A stretch of 25,661 nucleotides of DNA, taken from NCBI GenBank assembly GCA_035296085.1, contig DATHBP010000186.1, forward strand, positions 1 through 25,661, in the 5' to 3' direction. The position numbers were made by a program, and so were the translations under genes. This DNA is from DATHBP01 sp035296085. GTDB taxonomy: Bacteria; Actinomycetota; Actinomycetes; Propionibacteriales; Nocardioidaceae. Positions 15,335 through 21,641 of this stretch are shown here, one piece after another. How positions within the stretch are numbered: the stretch's first letter is position 1; the number at the start of each line of letters is the position of its first letter. Below the pieces are notes generated by a model that saw nothing but the letters and a program-made list of their open reading frames with translations, made no database searches and was not told the origin of the DNA.

Positions 15335-15931
15335 TCACCGGCCGGTGAGCAGAGTCGCCAAGCTTGCGCCTATCTGCTGTGCGGCCGCGTCTGCGGCAAA
15401 CTCTTGGGCGGTGCCCATGAGGTGTGATTCGAGGGCCAGCTCGTGGCACGCGCCGACCATGAGCAGCGCGACGACGTTGACGTCGACGTCATCGCGGAGG
15501 AGGCGCTGCCGCTGCAGATCACCCAGTCGCGACGCCACGGTCACTTGGATTCCGTGCGGGGAGATCGACCGCTTGATCAGCACCTCTCGGAACTGGCCCA
15601 ACACCTCGGGGTCAGCGAAGAGCGGTGCCGAGAGTCCGATCAGCTCGACGAACGCCTCCATCACAAACGTGACCAGCCCATTGAGCTGTTCGGTCACCGG
15701 ATCGTTCGCGCGCGGCTGGAAGCCCGCCATGCGTTCCGTCAGCTCGGCGAAGCGGCGGGCCACTAGCTCGGCGAGGAGGTCGTTCCGGTTCTCGAAGTGG
15801 TAGTAGATGCTCGCCTCGGAGCACTCCGCGACGGCAGCCACTTCCTTGGTGGTGACGCGGGCGAGTCCCACCCGCCGCCCGACCTCTTCGGCGGCCGCCA
15901 TGATCACGGTGCGGGTGTCACGTCTCGGCAA
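15335..15931 (-). CDS. TetR-family transcriptional repressor
   Basis: A 198-residue protein. The N-terminal helix-turn-helix runs from RTVIMAAAEEVGRRVG through VTTKEVAAVAECSEASIYYHF (about 7-46), with the canonical YYHF end of the recognition helix; the rest is the ligand-binding and dimer domain. The start is taken as TTG at 15931 because AAGGAG lies 5 nt upstream. An earlier start at 15991 would lie inside the operator and lacks a ribosome site. It is divergent from the membrane protein gene at 16024 and almost certainly binds the inverted repeat between them (15961-15996), repressing both. The inducer is unknown. The gene ends within a perfect 16-bp palindrome at 15334-15349. Confidence 0.9.
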   Translation of the reverse strand: MPRRDTRTVIMAAAEEVGRRVGLARVTTKEVAAVAECSEASIYYHFENRNDLLAELVARRFAELTERMAGFQPRANDPVTEQLNGLVTFVMEAFVELIGLSAPLFADPEVLGQFREVLIKRSISPHGIQVTVASRLGDLQRQRLLRDDVDVNVVALLMVGACHELALESHLMGTAQEFAADAAAQQIGASLATLLTGR

Positions 15932-15949
15932 CTTTGCTCCTTGGTGTGC

Positions 15950-15996
15950 TTGACAACCTGAGTGAGTGCTCACTAGAAACTGAGTGAGCACTCACT
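15950..15996. promoter_or_regulatory. TetR operator (double palindrome) overlapping the promoter of the 16024 gene
   Basis: On the plus strand TTGACA (15950-15955) and TAGAAA (15974-15979) form a promoter with an 18-bp spacer. AGTGAGTGCTCACT (15961-15974) fills the spacer and AGTGAGCACTCACT (15983-15996) covers the expected transcription start. The two are exact reverse complements, and each is itself a 6-2-6 palindrome. Their centres are 22 bp apart, about two helix turns, which suits two repressor dimers on one face. A bound TetR would block polymerase. Confidence 0.8.
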
Positions 15997-16023
15997 CTAC
16001 TCGATGGACGGAAGGAGTCCACC

Positions 16024-16812
16024 ATGCGACACGAGTCTCGCCCCGATGACTTGCTCGAGTCCGCGAGCGCGCTCACGCCTGGATCTGCGGACGCTGGGGC
16101 GCGGGGAGACGGAACACTGCTGCGCTGGGGCACGGCCGCGGCTGTCCTCGGCTTGATGGTGCAGATTGCTATGGAGCTCCTGCATCCATCGGGTGCTCAG
16201 CCGAACCACTCGGCCGCCGCCTTCCGCGAGTACTCGTCATCGCAGCTGTGGACGCAGATTCACATTGGTCAGTTCTTCGGGACGCTGCTCCTTGTCGTGG
16301 CGTTCGTGGCGTTGTCTCGTGCGCTCGCCCGCCAGCCCGGGCTGGCCGGCGCGGTGGCCGTTGTCGCGGGGGTCACCGCGACCGCCGTGGCTGCGGTCTT
16401 CGCCGTGCAGATGGCCGTGGACGGAGTGGCGCTCAAGGGCGCCATCGAGGCGTGGATCAACGCCACCGGGACGGCCAACGAGGCAGCCGCCTTCCGGGTC
16501 GCTGACGGCATCCGCTGGGTCGAGAAGGGGCTCGCTGGCTTCTTCCAGATGTTGACCGGGACCACGCTTCTCGCGCTCGGCGTGTCGATCGCGCTCGGAG
16601 ACCGGTTCCCCAGGTGGCTGGGTTGGGTTGGCGCTGCTGCCGGCGTCGGCTCCCTCGCCGGAGGGACGGCCACCGCGCACACCGGATTCTCCCCGGAAGC
16701 CAGCCTGACCCTTCTTCCGGGGACGCTGCTGTCCCTGGTGTTCCTGCTGGGCGTCTGCACGGCAGTGTGGCGACGTGGCGGTGGCGGGCTTGATCCGCGA
16801 ACGACCGCCTAG
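16024..16812 (+). CDS. Multi-pass membrane protein (DUF4386-like), TetR-controlled
   Basis: A 262-residue protein with a ~35-residue polar N-terminus and about six or seven hydrophobic segments: TAAAVLGLMVQIAMELLHP, FFGTLLLVVAFVALSRALA, AVAVVAGVTATAVAAVFAVQ, the segment around GFFQMLTGTTLLALGVSIA, WLGWVGAAAGVGSLAG and LLPGTLLSLVFLLGVCTAVW. This resembles the DUF4386 group of small membrane proteins with no assigned function; that match is by appearance only. AAGGAG lies 6 nt before the ATG. The promoter and double operator directly upstream, with a divergent tetR, indicate ligand-induced expression. Membrane-stress response or efflux is conceivable, but nothing in the sequence establishes it. 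Confidence 0.75.
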   Translation: MRHESRPDDLLESASALTPGSADAGARGDGTLLRWGTAAAVLGLMVQIAMELLHPSGAQPNHSAAAFREYSSSQLWTQIHIGQFFGTLLLVVAFVALSRALARQPGLAGAVAVVAGVTATAVAAVFAVQMAVDGVALKGAIEAWINATGTANEAAAFRVADGIRWVEKGLAGFFQMLTGTTLLALGVSIALGDRFPRWLGWVGAAAGVGSLAGGTATAHTGFSPEASLTLLPGTLLSLVFLLGVCTAVWRRGGGGLDPRTTA

Positions 16813-16824
16813 CGCTGCGCTAGG
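16808..16824 (+). terminator. Hairpin over the stop codon of the 16024 gene
   Basis: CCTAGCG, a CTG loop and CGCTAGG form a perfect 7-bp stem that includes the TAG stop codon. No T-run follows, so it would be an actinobacterial-type U-less terminator or an mRNA-stabilising hairpin. Confidence 0.5.
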
Positions 16825-16852
16825 TGACGAGTGGGGGCCGCGAGGGCAATGT

Positions 16853-16909
16853 CGGTGGCGGTGGGATCTGAACCCACGGAGGACTTGCGCCCTCACACGC
16901 TTTCGAGGC
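16853..16909 (-). pseudogene. 3' fragment of tRNA-Ser(CGA), att-site-like
   Basis: On the minus strand this holds the anticodon loop CTCGAAA, the long variable arm, the T arm and the 3' acceptor strand of tRNA-Ser. The 5' acceptor, D arm and most of the 5' anticodon stem are missing, so it cannot fold into a tRNA. The CCA that follows the intact copy is altered to ACA here. The flanking stretch 16813-17123 holds no protein gene: it contains a stop-codon hairpin, this fragment, about 160 bp without recognisable features, and the nhaA leader. Confidence 0.85.
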
Positions 16910-17070
16910 CTGAGAACGAGGGTGCACGCCGTCTATTCGCGTCGACTCAGGCGTCATGGGCTGCCCACAGGTCTTGCCCGGACACCATGGACGCACGCGA
17001 ACTGAGACTACAGCTGAGGCTGGAGCCGAGCTGGCCGCCTTCGGAGGCAAGACGCTCCTCGTGACGCGTG

Positions 17071-17118
17071 CCGCAGTTGGGCGTCGTAGCGTCCAACGGC
17101 AACTGCGACCGTGCGGAG
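17071..17118 (+). promoter_or_regulatory. nhaA leader with two mutually exclusive hairpins
   Basis: CGCAGTTG (17072-17079) can pair perfectly with CAACTGCG (17100-17107). Alternatively GTTGGGCG (17076-17083) can pair with CGTCCAAC (17090-17097), with one G-U pair and a 6-nt loop. The two stems share 17076-17079 and cannot coexist. A third option, CCGCA (17071-17075) with TGCGG (17112-17116), would cover part of the GGAG ribosome site. The arrangement suggests a cis-acting RNA switch, but chance pairing in GC-rich DNA is possible. Confidence 0.35.
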
Positions 17119-17123
17119 AGACG

Positions 17124-18317
17124 ATGGCGAAGAGCAAACCGAAGAAGACTGCGCTGGCGCCGCTGCAGGCATTTCTGCACGACGAGGCGGCCGGTGGCAT
17201 CGTGCTTGTCCTAGCCGCGCTCGCCGCATTGGTTTGGGCCAACAGTCCAGCCTCGGACTCCTACGCCTCACTTTGGGGTCATTACTTGACGCTGGGGTGG
17301 GGGCCCGCGGCCGTGACCGAGGACCTGCAGCACTGGGTCAACGACGGACTCATGGCGATCTTCTTCTTCGTGGTAGGGCTCGAGATCAAGCGGGAACTGG
17401 CGGTGGGTGAGCTGCGTGACCCGAGAGCAGCCGTACTACCCGTCTTTGCTGCGGTGGGTGGGGTCCTACTGCCGGCCGCGATCTTTCTCGGGGTGGCAAG
17501 AGGTGAGGCCCAGGCGGGCTGGGGCATCCCAATGGCCACCGATATCGCTTTCGCCGTCGGGATCCTTGCGCTGTTGGGCGAGCGGGCGCCAGCAGGGGCA
17601 AAACTGCTTCTGCTGACCGCAGCGATTGTCGATGACATCATCGCCATCACGGTCATTGCCGCTTTTTACACCGAATCGGTGTCGCTCGGTTGGCTAGGGG
17701 CGGCGGTCGTCGGCCTGATGGTGGTCTTGGTGATGCGCCATCTCAGGGTGCACGCCATCTGGCCGTACGTCCTGGTGGGCGTGTTGGTGTGGATGGCCAC
17801 GCTGGAGTCCGGAGTCCATGCAACCATCGCCGGCGTCGTCCTTGGCCTGCTCACACCGGCGGGCGACGTAGGGGGGCGCGACATCCTCGACACCTTGGAG
17901 CGCCGCTTGCACCCGTGGTCGGCGTTCCTCATCGTTCCGCTGTTCGCGTTGGCGAACGCCGGGGTCGACTTCCGCGGCGGGCTCATTGGCACGGCGATGG
18001 GCAGTTCATTGACCTGGGCGGTCGGCTTGGGCCTGGTGGTGGGCAAGACTGTGGGCATCAGCGCTGCGGTGTGGTGCTGCGTACGAAGCGGCCTGGGGAA
18101 GTTGCCCGAGGACGTGAGTCCTCTGCATGTGCTTGCCGTGGCGGCGGTGGCGGGTATCGGCTTCACCGTCTCCTTGTTTATTGCCGACTTGGCTTACGCT
18201 GACGCTGATCTTATTGCAATAGCCAAGGTGGGCATCCTCCTAGCGTCCGTCGTCGCTGGAACGCTAGGAGCTCTGCTCATGCTCGCCGCCGAACATAGGA
18301 CGCGCCGCGTCGGCTAG
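17124..18317 (+). CDS. nhaA: Na+/H+ antiporter NhaA
   Basis: An electrogenic sodium-proton antiporter of the inner membrane, used for sodium and pH homeostasis. The 397 residues match the family length. FFFVVGLEIKREL (80-92) is the N-terminal signature. MATDIAFAVG (137-146) carries the Asp equivalent to E. coli Asp133, and AAIVDDIIAI (166-175) carries the paired Asp170-Asp171 equivalent to the ion-binding Asp163-Asp164. FALANAGV and VGKTVGI near the C-terminus are also conserved, with the Lys expected in the core. The ATG at 17124 has GGAG 5 nt upstream; the frame is open further upstream but only through the leader. It is the first gene of the tRNA-Ser islet and converges with the ArsB/NhaD-type gene. 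Confidence 0.95.
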   Translation: MAKSKPKKTALAPLQAFLHDEAAGGIVLVLAALAALVWANSPASDSYASLWGHYLTLGWGPAAVTEDLQHWVNDGLMAIFFFVVGLEIKRELAVGELRDPRAAVLPVFAAVGGVLLPAAIFLGVARGEAQAGWGIPMATDIAFAVGILALLGERAPAGAKLLLLTAAIVDDIIAITVIAAFYTESVSLGWLGAAVVGLMVVLVMRHLRVHAIWPYVLVGVLVWMATLESGVHATIAGVVLGLLTPAGDVGGRDILDTLERRLHPWSAFLIVPLFALANAGVDFRGGLIGTAMGSSLTWAVGLGLVVGKTVGISAAVWCCVRSGLGKLPEDVSPLHVLAVAAVAGIGFTVSLFIADLAYADADLIAIAKVGILLASVVAGTLGALLMLAAEHRTRRVG

Positions 18318-18320
18318 GCA

Positions 18321-18348
18321 AACCCGTCCGCTGCGGGCATCCCGGGTT
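18321..18348. terminator. Weak inverted repeat between convergent nhaA and ArsB/NhaD-type genes
   Basis: AACCCG (18321-18326) and CGGGTT (18343-18348) could form a 6-bp stem with a 16-nt loop just after the nhaA stop. There is no T-run on either strand. The 119-bp convergent gap is where termination is expected, but the hairpin itself is weak. Confidence 0.3.
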
Positions 18349-18436
18349 CCCTTGACGACGGCGGGTGCTGCGTCCCGGTCGCAATCTGCCGTGTCCCATG
18401 GAGGGCCGGGTGCGTGTGCGGCATCGGGTCTCCTCC

Positions 18437-19741
18437 TTATCCGCTGGCCAGTACGAAGTAGCGCAGCCACAGATACGGCATAGAGAGCCCCACTGTCACG
18501 GCCGCCACTATCAAGCCGTACTTGGTGAATTCCCAAAACGAGATATTTTTGCCGTGGCGGGCAGCAATGCCAAGAATCACTACATTCGCCGCCGCGCCGA
18601 CCGCTGTGGCGTTGCCGCCAAGGTCGGCACCGAGCGCAAGGGACCACCACAGCACCTGCGACTGCTCGGTGTCTCCGGCCGAATTGACCAGCTCGGCCAC
18701 GATGGGACTCATGGTCGCGACATAGGGGATGTTGTCCACGACCGCCGACAACACCGCCGACACCCACAGCAAACCCATCGACGCCAGCAGCAGGCGACCC
18801 TCGGTGGCGTCAGCCGCCGCTGTGGCGACCGTATTGATGACACCGGTCTCCACCAGTGCGCCCACCATGGTGAACAGCCCCGCGAAGAAGATCAGCGTCG
18901 GCCACTCCACATCCTTGGCCACGTCCTCGGCGTCCAAGCGGGACAGCGCAAGCAGCACGAGGCCACCGACGATGGCCACCACGGAGGGCTCCAGGTGGAG
19001 AACACTGTGCAAAGCGAAGGCTGCGGTCACTGCCGTCAGCACAGTCAGGCTGACCACCAGCAGGCGGCCGTCGCGGATCGCGTCGCGTTCGTTGAGCTCC
19101 ATGACAGCCGCCGCACGTTCACGGTCGTAGCGAAATGCTGCCCGGAACAGCCAGCGGCACAGTCCGATGAAAACCAACATCAACACGACGACGATCGGCA
19201 GCAGATGTACCAGGAAGTCTGTGTATGTCAGCCCGCCGCGGCTGGCGATGATGATGTTCGGTGGGTCGCCGACCAGCGTCGCGGTCCCGCCGATGTTCGA
19301 CGACATAGCTTCGGCGATTAGGAAGGGGACCACTGGAACCCCGAGTCGCTCGCACACGAGAAACGTGACCGGAGCGATCAGCAGCACGGTGGTGACGTTG
19401 TCGAGAATTGCGGACGCCACGGCGGTGACCACTACAAGGATCACCATCACCCTGAACGGGCGGCCCTCAGCACGCTTGCTAGCCCAGATGGCGAGGTACT
19501 CAAATGCACCGGTGCGCTCGAGAACAGCGACGATGAGCATCATGCCGAGCAGCAGGAAGATGACGTTCCAGTCGATTCCTGACTCTTCGGAGAAGAACGC
19601 GTGCTCGGCGTCCGTGGCCCCGATCACGAGCATGAGGACCGCGCCGCCAAGCGCGGCCGCGACCCGAGGAACTTTTTCCGTGGCGATCAGCGCGTAGGCA
19701 CCGACGAAGATGATGACCGCCAGCCACGCGGTTGTCGTCAC
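18437..19741 (-). CDS. ArsB/NhaD-type ion transporter (IT superfamily)
   Basis: A 434-residue membrane protein with about 11-12 helices and the internal inverted repeat of the ion-transporter superfamily. Re-entrant motifs occur twice: ASAILDNVTTVLLIAPV (about 109-125) and SAVVDNIPYVATMSPIV in the second half. SSNIGGTATLVGDPPNI (147-163) is the conserved core of ArsB, NhaD and the mammalian P protein group, and GADLGGNATAVGAAANV is its second-half partner. Substrate is not fixed by these motifs: Na+/H+ exchange, arsenite, or carboxylate/anion transport are all known in the superfamily. No ArsR or ArsC gene is nearby, and nhaA in the same islet tilts the guess towards sodium. The GTG at 19741 overlaps the CBS gene stop by 4 bp (GTGA), so the pair is translationally coupled. 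Confidence 0.88.
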   Translation of the reverse strand: MTTTAWLAVIIFVGAYALIATEKVPRVAAALGGAVLMLVIGATDAEHAFFSEESGIDWNVIFLLLGMMLIVAVLERTGAFEYLAIWASKRAEGRPFRVMVILVVVTAVASAILDNVTTVLLIAPVTFLVCERLGVPVVPFLIAEAMSSNIGGTATLVGDPPNIIIASRGGLTYTDFLVHLLPIVVVLMLVFIGLCRWLFRAAFRYDRERAAAVMELNERDAIRDGRLLVVSLTVLTAVTAAFALHSVLHLEPSVVAIVGGLVLLALSRLDAEDVAKDVEWPTLIFFAGLFTMVGALVETGVINTVATAAADATEGRLLLASMGLLWVSAVLSAVVDNIPYVATMSPIVAELVNSAGDTEQSQVLWWSLALGADLGGNATAVGAAANVVILGIAARHGKNISFWEFTKYGLIVAAVTVGLSMPYLWLRYFVLASG

Positions 19742-20184
19742 AGCGGCAACGTCAACTCGAGCAGGGCGTCCAAAGTCACCGCTCCCAAGAGCTCGCCGCT
19801 GCTGTCGACGACAGCCACGAGTGGGCTGCGGGCGCGGGCCATCAGCGCAGCGATCTCCAGCACGGTCGCCCTGGCGTCGACGACGGGGAGTTCCCGTTTC
19901 TCCCGCGGCAGTGCCTCGGCGACGCTGCGGTCAGCAAGGCCTCGAAGGAAGACGTCAGCGGCGGACTCGTCGATCACCCGGGCGAGAGCCGGATCGTCTT
20001 GGCAGTATCCGGGCACAGCCATGCGCAGCACCTGAGTGCCCGGCAGGATGGTTCTGGGGTGGCCGCGCTCGTCGACCACGATTAGGCCTGGAAGGTTCTG
20101 CTCGGCCAACAGGCGCGCGGCCTGGATCGCGGGTGTAGACAGCTCAACGACAGGATACGGAGTGGCGATATCGCCGGCGCGCAT
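19738..20184 (-). CDS. Two-CBS-domain protein, probable regulator of the adjacent transporter
   Basis: A 148-residue cytoplasmic protein made only of a CBS pair. MRAGDIATPYPVVELSTPAI (1-20) and LPGLIVVDERG (31-41) form the first CBS motif; ALPREKRELPVVDARATVLE, with SPLVAVVDSSGELLGAVTLD (120-139), form the second. Such pairs bind adenine nucleotides and sense energy or ionic state, often gating transporters. The ATG at 20184 has GGGAG 5 nt upstream. The frame is open upstream to 20307, but that part runs into the tRNA gene and is not used. The stop overlaps the GTG of the ArsB/NhaD-type gene, so they form an operon and a working pair is likely; direct gating is inferred. The 95 bp to the tRNA hold no other feature I can support. 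Confidence 0.85.
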   Translation of the reverse strand: MRAGDIATPYPVVELSTPAIQAARLLAEQNLPGLIVVDERGHPRTILPGTQVLRMAVPGYCQDDPALARVIDESAADVFLRGLADRSVAEALPREKRELPVVDARATVLEIAALMARARSPLVAVVDSSGELLGAVTLDALLELTLPL

Positions 20185-20279
20185 AACTACTCCCGGGCAT
20201 AGGACGGCTACGACGCCGACCAGGCTTCCCGGCACTCCGCTGGGCAGTGTAGGCGCAGTCCGACGCTTTCGCACGTCAG

Positions 20280-20369
20280 TGGCGGTGGCGGTGGGATTTG
20301 AACCCACGGAGGACTTGCGCCCTCACACGCTTTCGAGGCGTGCTCCTTAGGCCGCTCGGACACGCCACC
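20280..20369 (-). tRNA. tRNA-Ser (anticodon CGA)
   Basis: On the minus strand GGTGGCG (20369-20363) pairs with CGCCACC (20290-20284), followed by discriminator G and an encoded CCA (20282-20280). The anticodon stem CACGC/GCGTG encloses the loop CTCGAAA, giving anticodon CGA, which reads UCG. The long variable arm and the GTGGG-TTCAAAT-CCCAC T arm confirm a class II serine tRNA. It lies 42 bp downstream of the tadA stop. Its 3' part is duplicated at 16853-16909. Confidence 0.97.
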
Positions 20370-20411
20370 GCGGAGAAGGCTACCGCTGGGCGCGCGCAGC
20401 CATGCCAGCCA

Positions 20412-20879
20412 TCACCGGTGCCCGGCGAAGTAGGAGCGCAGCAGCTCGGCGGACTCCTCGGCGTACACCCCGGTGACAACCTCGGGCCGATGGTTGAGCC
20501 GCCGATCGCGTACGACGTCCCACAACGACCCCGCGGCACCGGCCTTGGCGTCGTACGCTCCGAACACGAGACGGGCCACCCGGGCGAGCACAAGCGCACC
20601 TGCGCACATGGTGCACGGCTCCAGCGTGACGACGAGCGTGCAGCCGGTCAGTCGCCACGACCCCAGCGCAACTGCCGCGGCCCGCAAGGCGACGACCTCA
20701 GCATGCGCCGTAGGGTCGCCGGCAGCCTCCCGCTGGTTGTACCCGGCACCGACGATCTGGCCGGACGGGCCCAGAACGACACAGCCCACCGGTACGTCGC
20801 CTCCGGCGGGAGCTTTCGTCGCCTCCTCGAGCGCCATCCGCATGGCCGGCCCCCACAGCCGCTCGCGCGGCCCCTGCAC
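20412..20879 (-). CDS. tadA: tRNA-specific adenosine deaminase
   Basis: It deaminates the wobble adenosine of tRNA-Arg(ACG) to inosine. The 155-residue protein has the zinc-dependent deaminase motifs: HAEVVAL with His59 and catalytic Glu61, and LEPCTMC with zinc ligands Cys89 and Cys92. GDVPVGCVV (27-35) and ARVARLVFGAYDAKAGA are further TadA signatures. GTG at 20879 is used; an internal ATG at residue 13 (MRMALEEA) is an equally typical TadA start. It is transcribed with the preceding gene, a TadA-associated protein, after a 12-bp gap. Confidence 0.95.
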   Translation of the reverse strand: MQGPRERLWGPAMRMALEEATKAPAGGDVPVGCVVLGPSGQIVGAGYNQREAAGDPTAHAEVVALRAAAVALGSWRLTGCTLVVTLEPCTMCAGALVLARVARLVFGAYDAKAGAAGSLWDVVRDRRLNHRPEVVTGVYAEESAELLRSYFAGHR

Positions 20880-20891
20880 GTAGGCAGGCTC

Positions 20892-21380
20892 TCAGTCGAC
20901 GGCCGTGTCGACGGCGAGCTCGAACTGTCCGCCGAAGCCGATCCGCAGGGCGATGTCAGCGAGCATCTCGTCGGGATAGAGGTCACTGTCGTCGAGCAGC
21001 GCCGCCAACGCCATCGCGTCGAAGCCGAGGTCGGCCAGCATGCCCATGTCGCCCGCCGGCTGCGGCTCGTCGTCGTCACTCGGCGCCGGAAGCCCGAGCC
21101 GGTCGACGACACCGCGAGCCAGCGGCCAGTCACCGGCGGCGGTGATGTCGGACAGCAGCAGCGACACGTCAGCGCCGCGGACGCGCGTGAGGACGAAGAA
21201 GTCCTCGTCAACGCAAACCATGCCCAACGAGCCCGAGTCGCCGGGCCACTGGCGCAGCGCGTGCAACAGCACGTCGAGATCGCCCGCCGCCTTGGGTGGC
21301 AGCGCGACCGCCTGCCAACTGCCTTCCTCGCGGTAGGCGACCACGGCGAAGTCGACTGTTGGCTCCGCCGACTGCGCCAT
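20892..21380 (-). CDS. tRNA adenosine deaminase-associated protein
   Basis: A 162-residue protein of the small actinobacterial family that is found next to tadA. It begins VDFAVVAYREEGSWQAVALP and contains LRQWPGDSGSLGMVCVDEDFFVLTRV and DLYPDEMLADIALRIGFG, all typical of the family. Its biochemical role is unknown; the constant gene pairing suggests it helps or controls TadA. The ATG at 21380 has GGAGG 7 nt upstream, which settles the start against the longer open frame reaching 21638. No membrane segment or catalytic motif is seen. It is acidic near the middle (PSDDDEPQPAGD). Confidence 0.88.
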   Translation of the reverse strand: MAQSAEPTVDFAVVAYREEGSWQAVALPPKAAGDLDVLLHALRQWPGDSGSLGMVCVDEDFFVLTRVRGADVSLLLSDITAAGDWPLARGVVDRLGLPAPSDDDEPQPAGDMGMLADLGFDAMALAALLDDSDLYPDEMLADIALRIGFGGQFELAVDTAVD

Positions 21381-21511
21381 TGCGACCTCCTGCTCCCACC
21401 GTCCGAGGCAACCCGGGTTCGATGGTCGCAGACCTCGCTTGTCGTTGGGTAGGTCGACGGTAGACCTAACACCGACTGGCGTGAAGTGGTCGACACAGCG
21501 CGACGGAATGG

Positions 21512-21567
21512 GCCATTGTGCGCCACTCGGCGAAGCGGGCCAGCCACTTTGCGCCACTCGGCGAAGC
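21512..21567. repeat. 25-bp direct repeat with a small internal hairpin, two copies
   Basis: Copies at 21512-21536 and 21543-21567 differ at two positions and have a 31-bp period. Each contains CGCCACTCGGCG, a short palindrome with a 4-bp stem and 4-nt loop. They lie in the 261-bp gap between the end of pntB and the start of the TadA-associated gene, which otherwise holds that gene's promoter and nothing else I can name. They resemble short interspersed palindromic repeats of high-GC genomes. Confidence 0.7.
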
Positions 21568-21641
21568 AAGCCACGAACGTCGCCGGCCGCTGACTGGCGC
21601 TCGAAGCCGCGCCGCTCGCTCACGAGGCAGGCGCCCACCGC

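Larger units (their letters stand above)
16853..20339. mobile_element. Putative tRNA-Ser-associated islet bounded by 57-bp direct repeats
   Basis: Bases 16853-16909 repeat 20283-20339 in the same orientation with a single mismatch (16868/20298). The right copy is the 3' part of an intact tRNA-Ser gene and the left copy is a broken fragment. This is the geometry left when an element integrates by site-specific recombination into the 3' part of a tRNA gene: the tRNA stays whole and its fragment marks the far end. The interval holds nhaA, an ArsB/NhaD-type transporter and a CBS protein, an ion-homeostasis cargo. No integrase, relaxase or phage gene is present, so it would be a decayed or in-trans mobilised element. 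A segmental duplication is the alternative. Confidence 0.6.

Noticed and set aside
15932..15991. Longer TetR start at 15991
   Set aside because: It would begin inside the operator repeat and has no ribosome site, whereas TTG 15931 has AAGGAG 5 nt upstream.
16853..16909. Second functional tRNA-Ser gene
   Set aside because: The 5' acceptor strand, the D arm and most of the 5' anticodon stem are missing, so no cloverleaf can form.
16910..17123. A named lithium/sodium riboswitch (nhaA-I or nhaA-II type) upstream of nhaA
   Set aside because: I cannot match conserved nucleotides of those motifs, which are reported mainly from other phyla; only alternative stems are claimed.
18365..19321. Plus-strand 318-residue open frame over the ArsB/NhaD-type gene
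   Set aside because: It is a shadow, very rich in Gln/His/Arg, antisense to a gene with clear transporter motifs.
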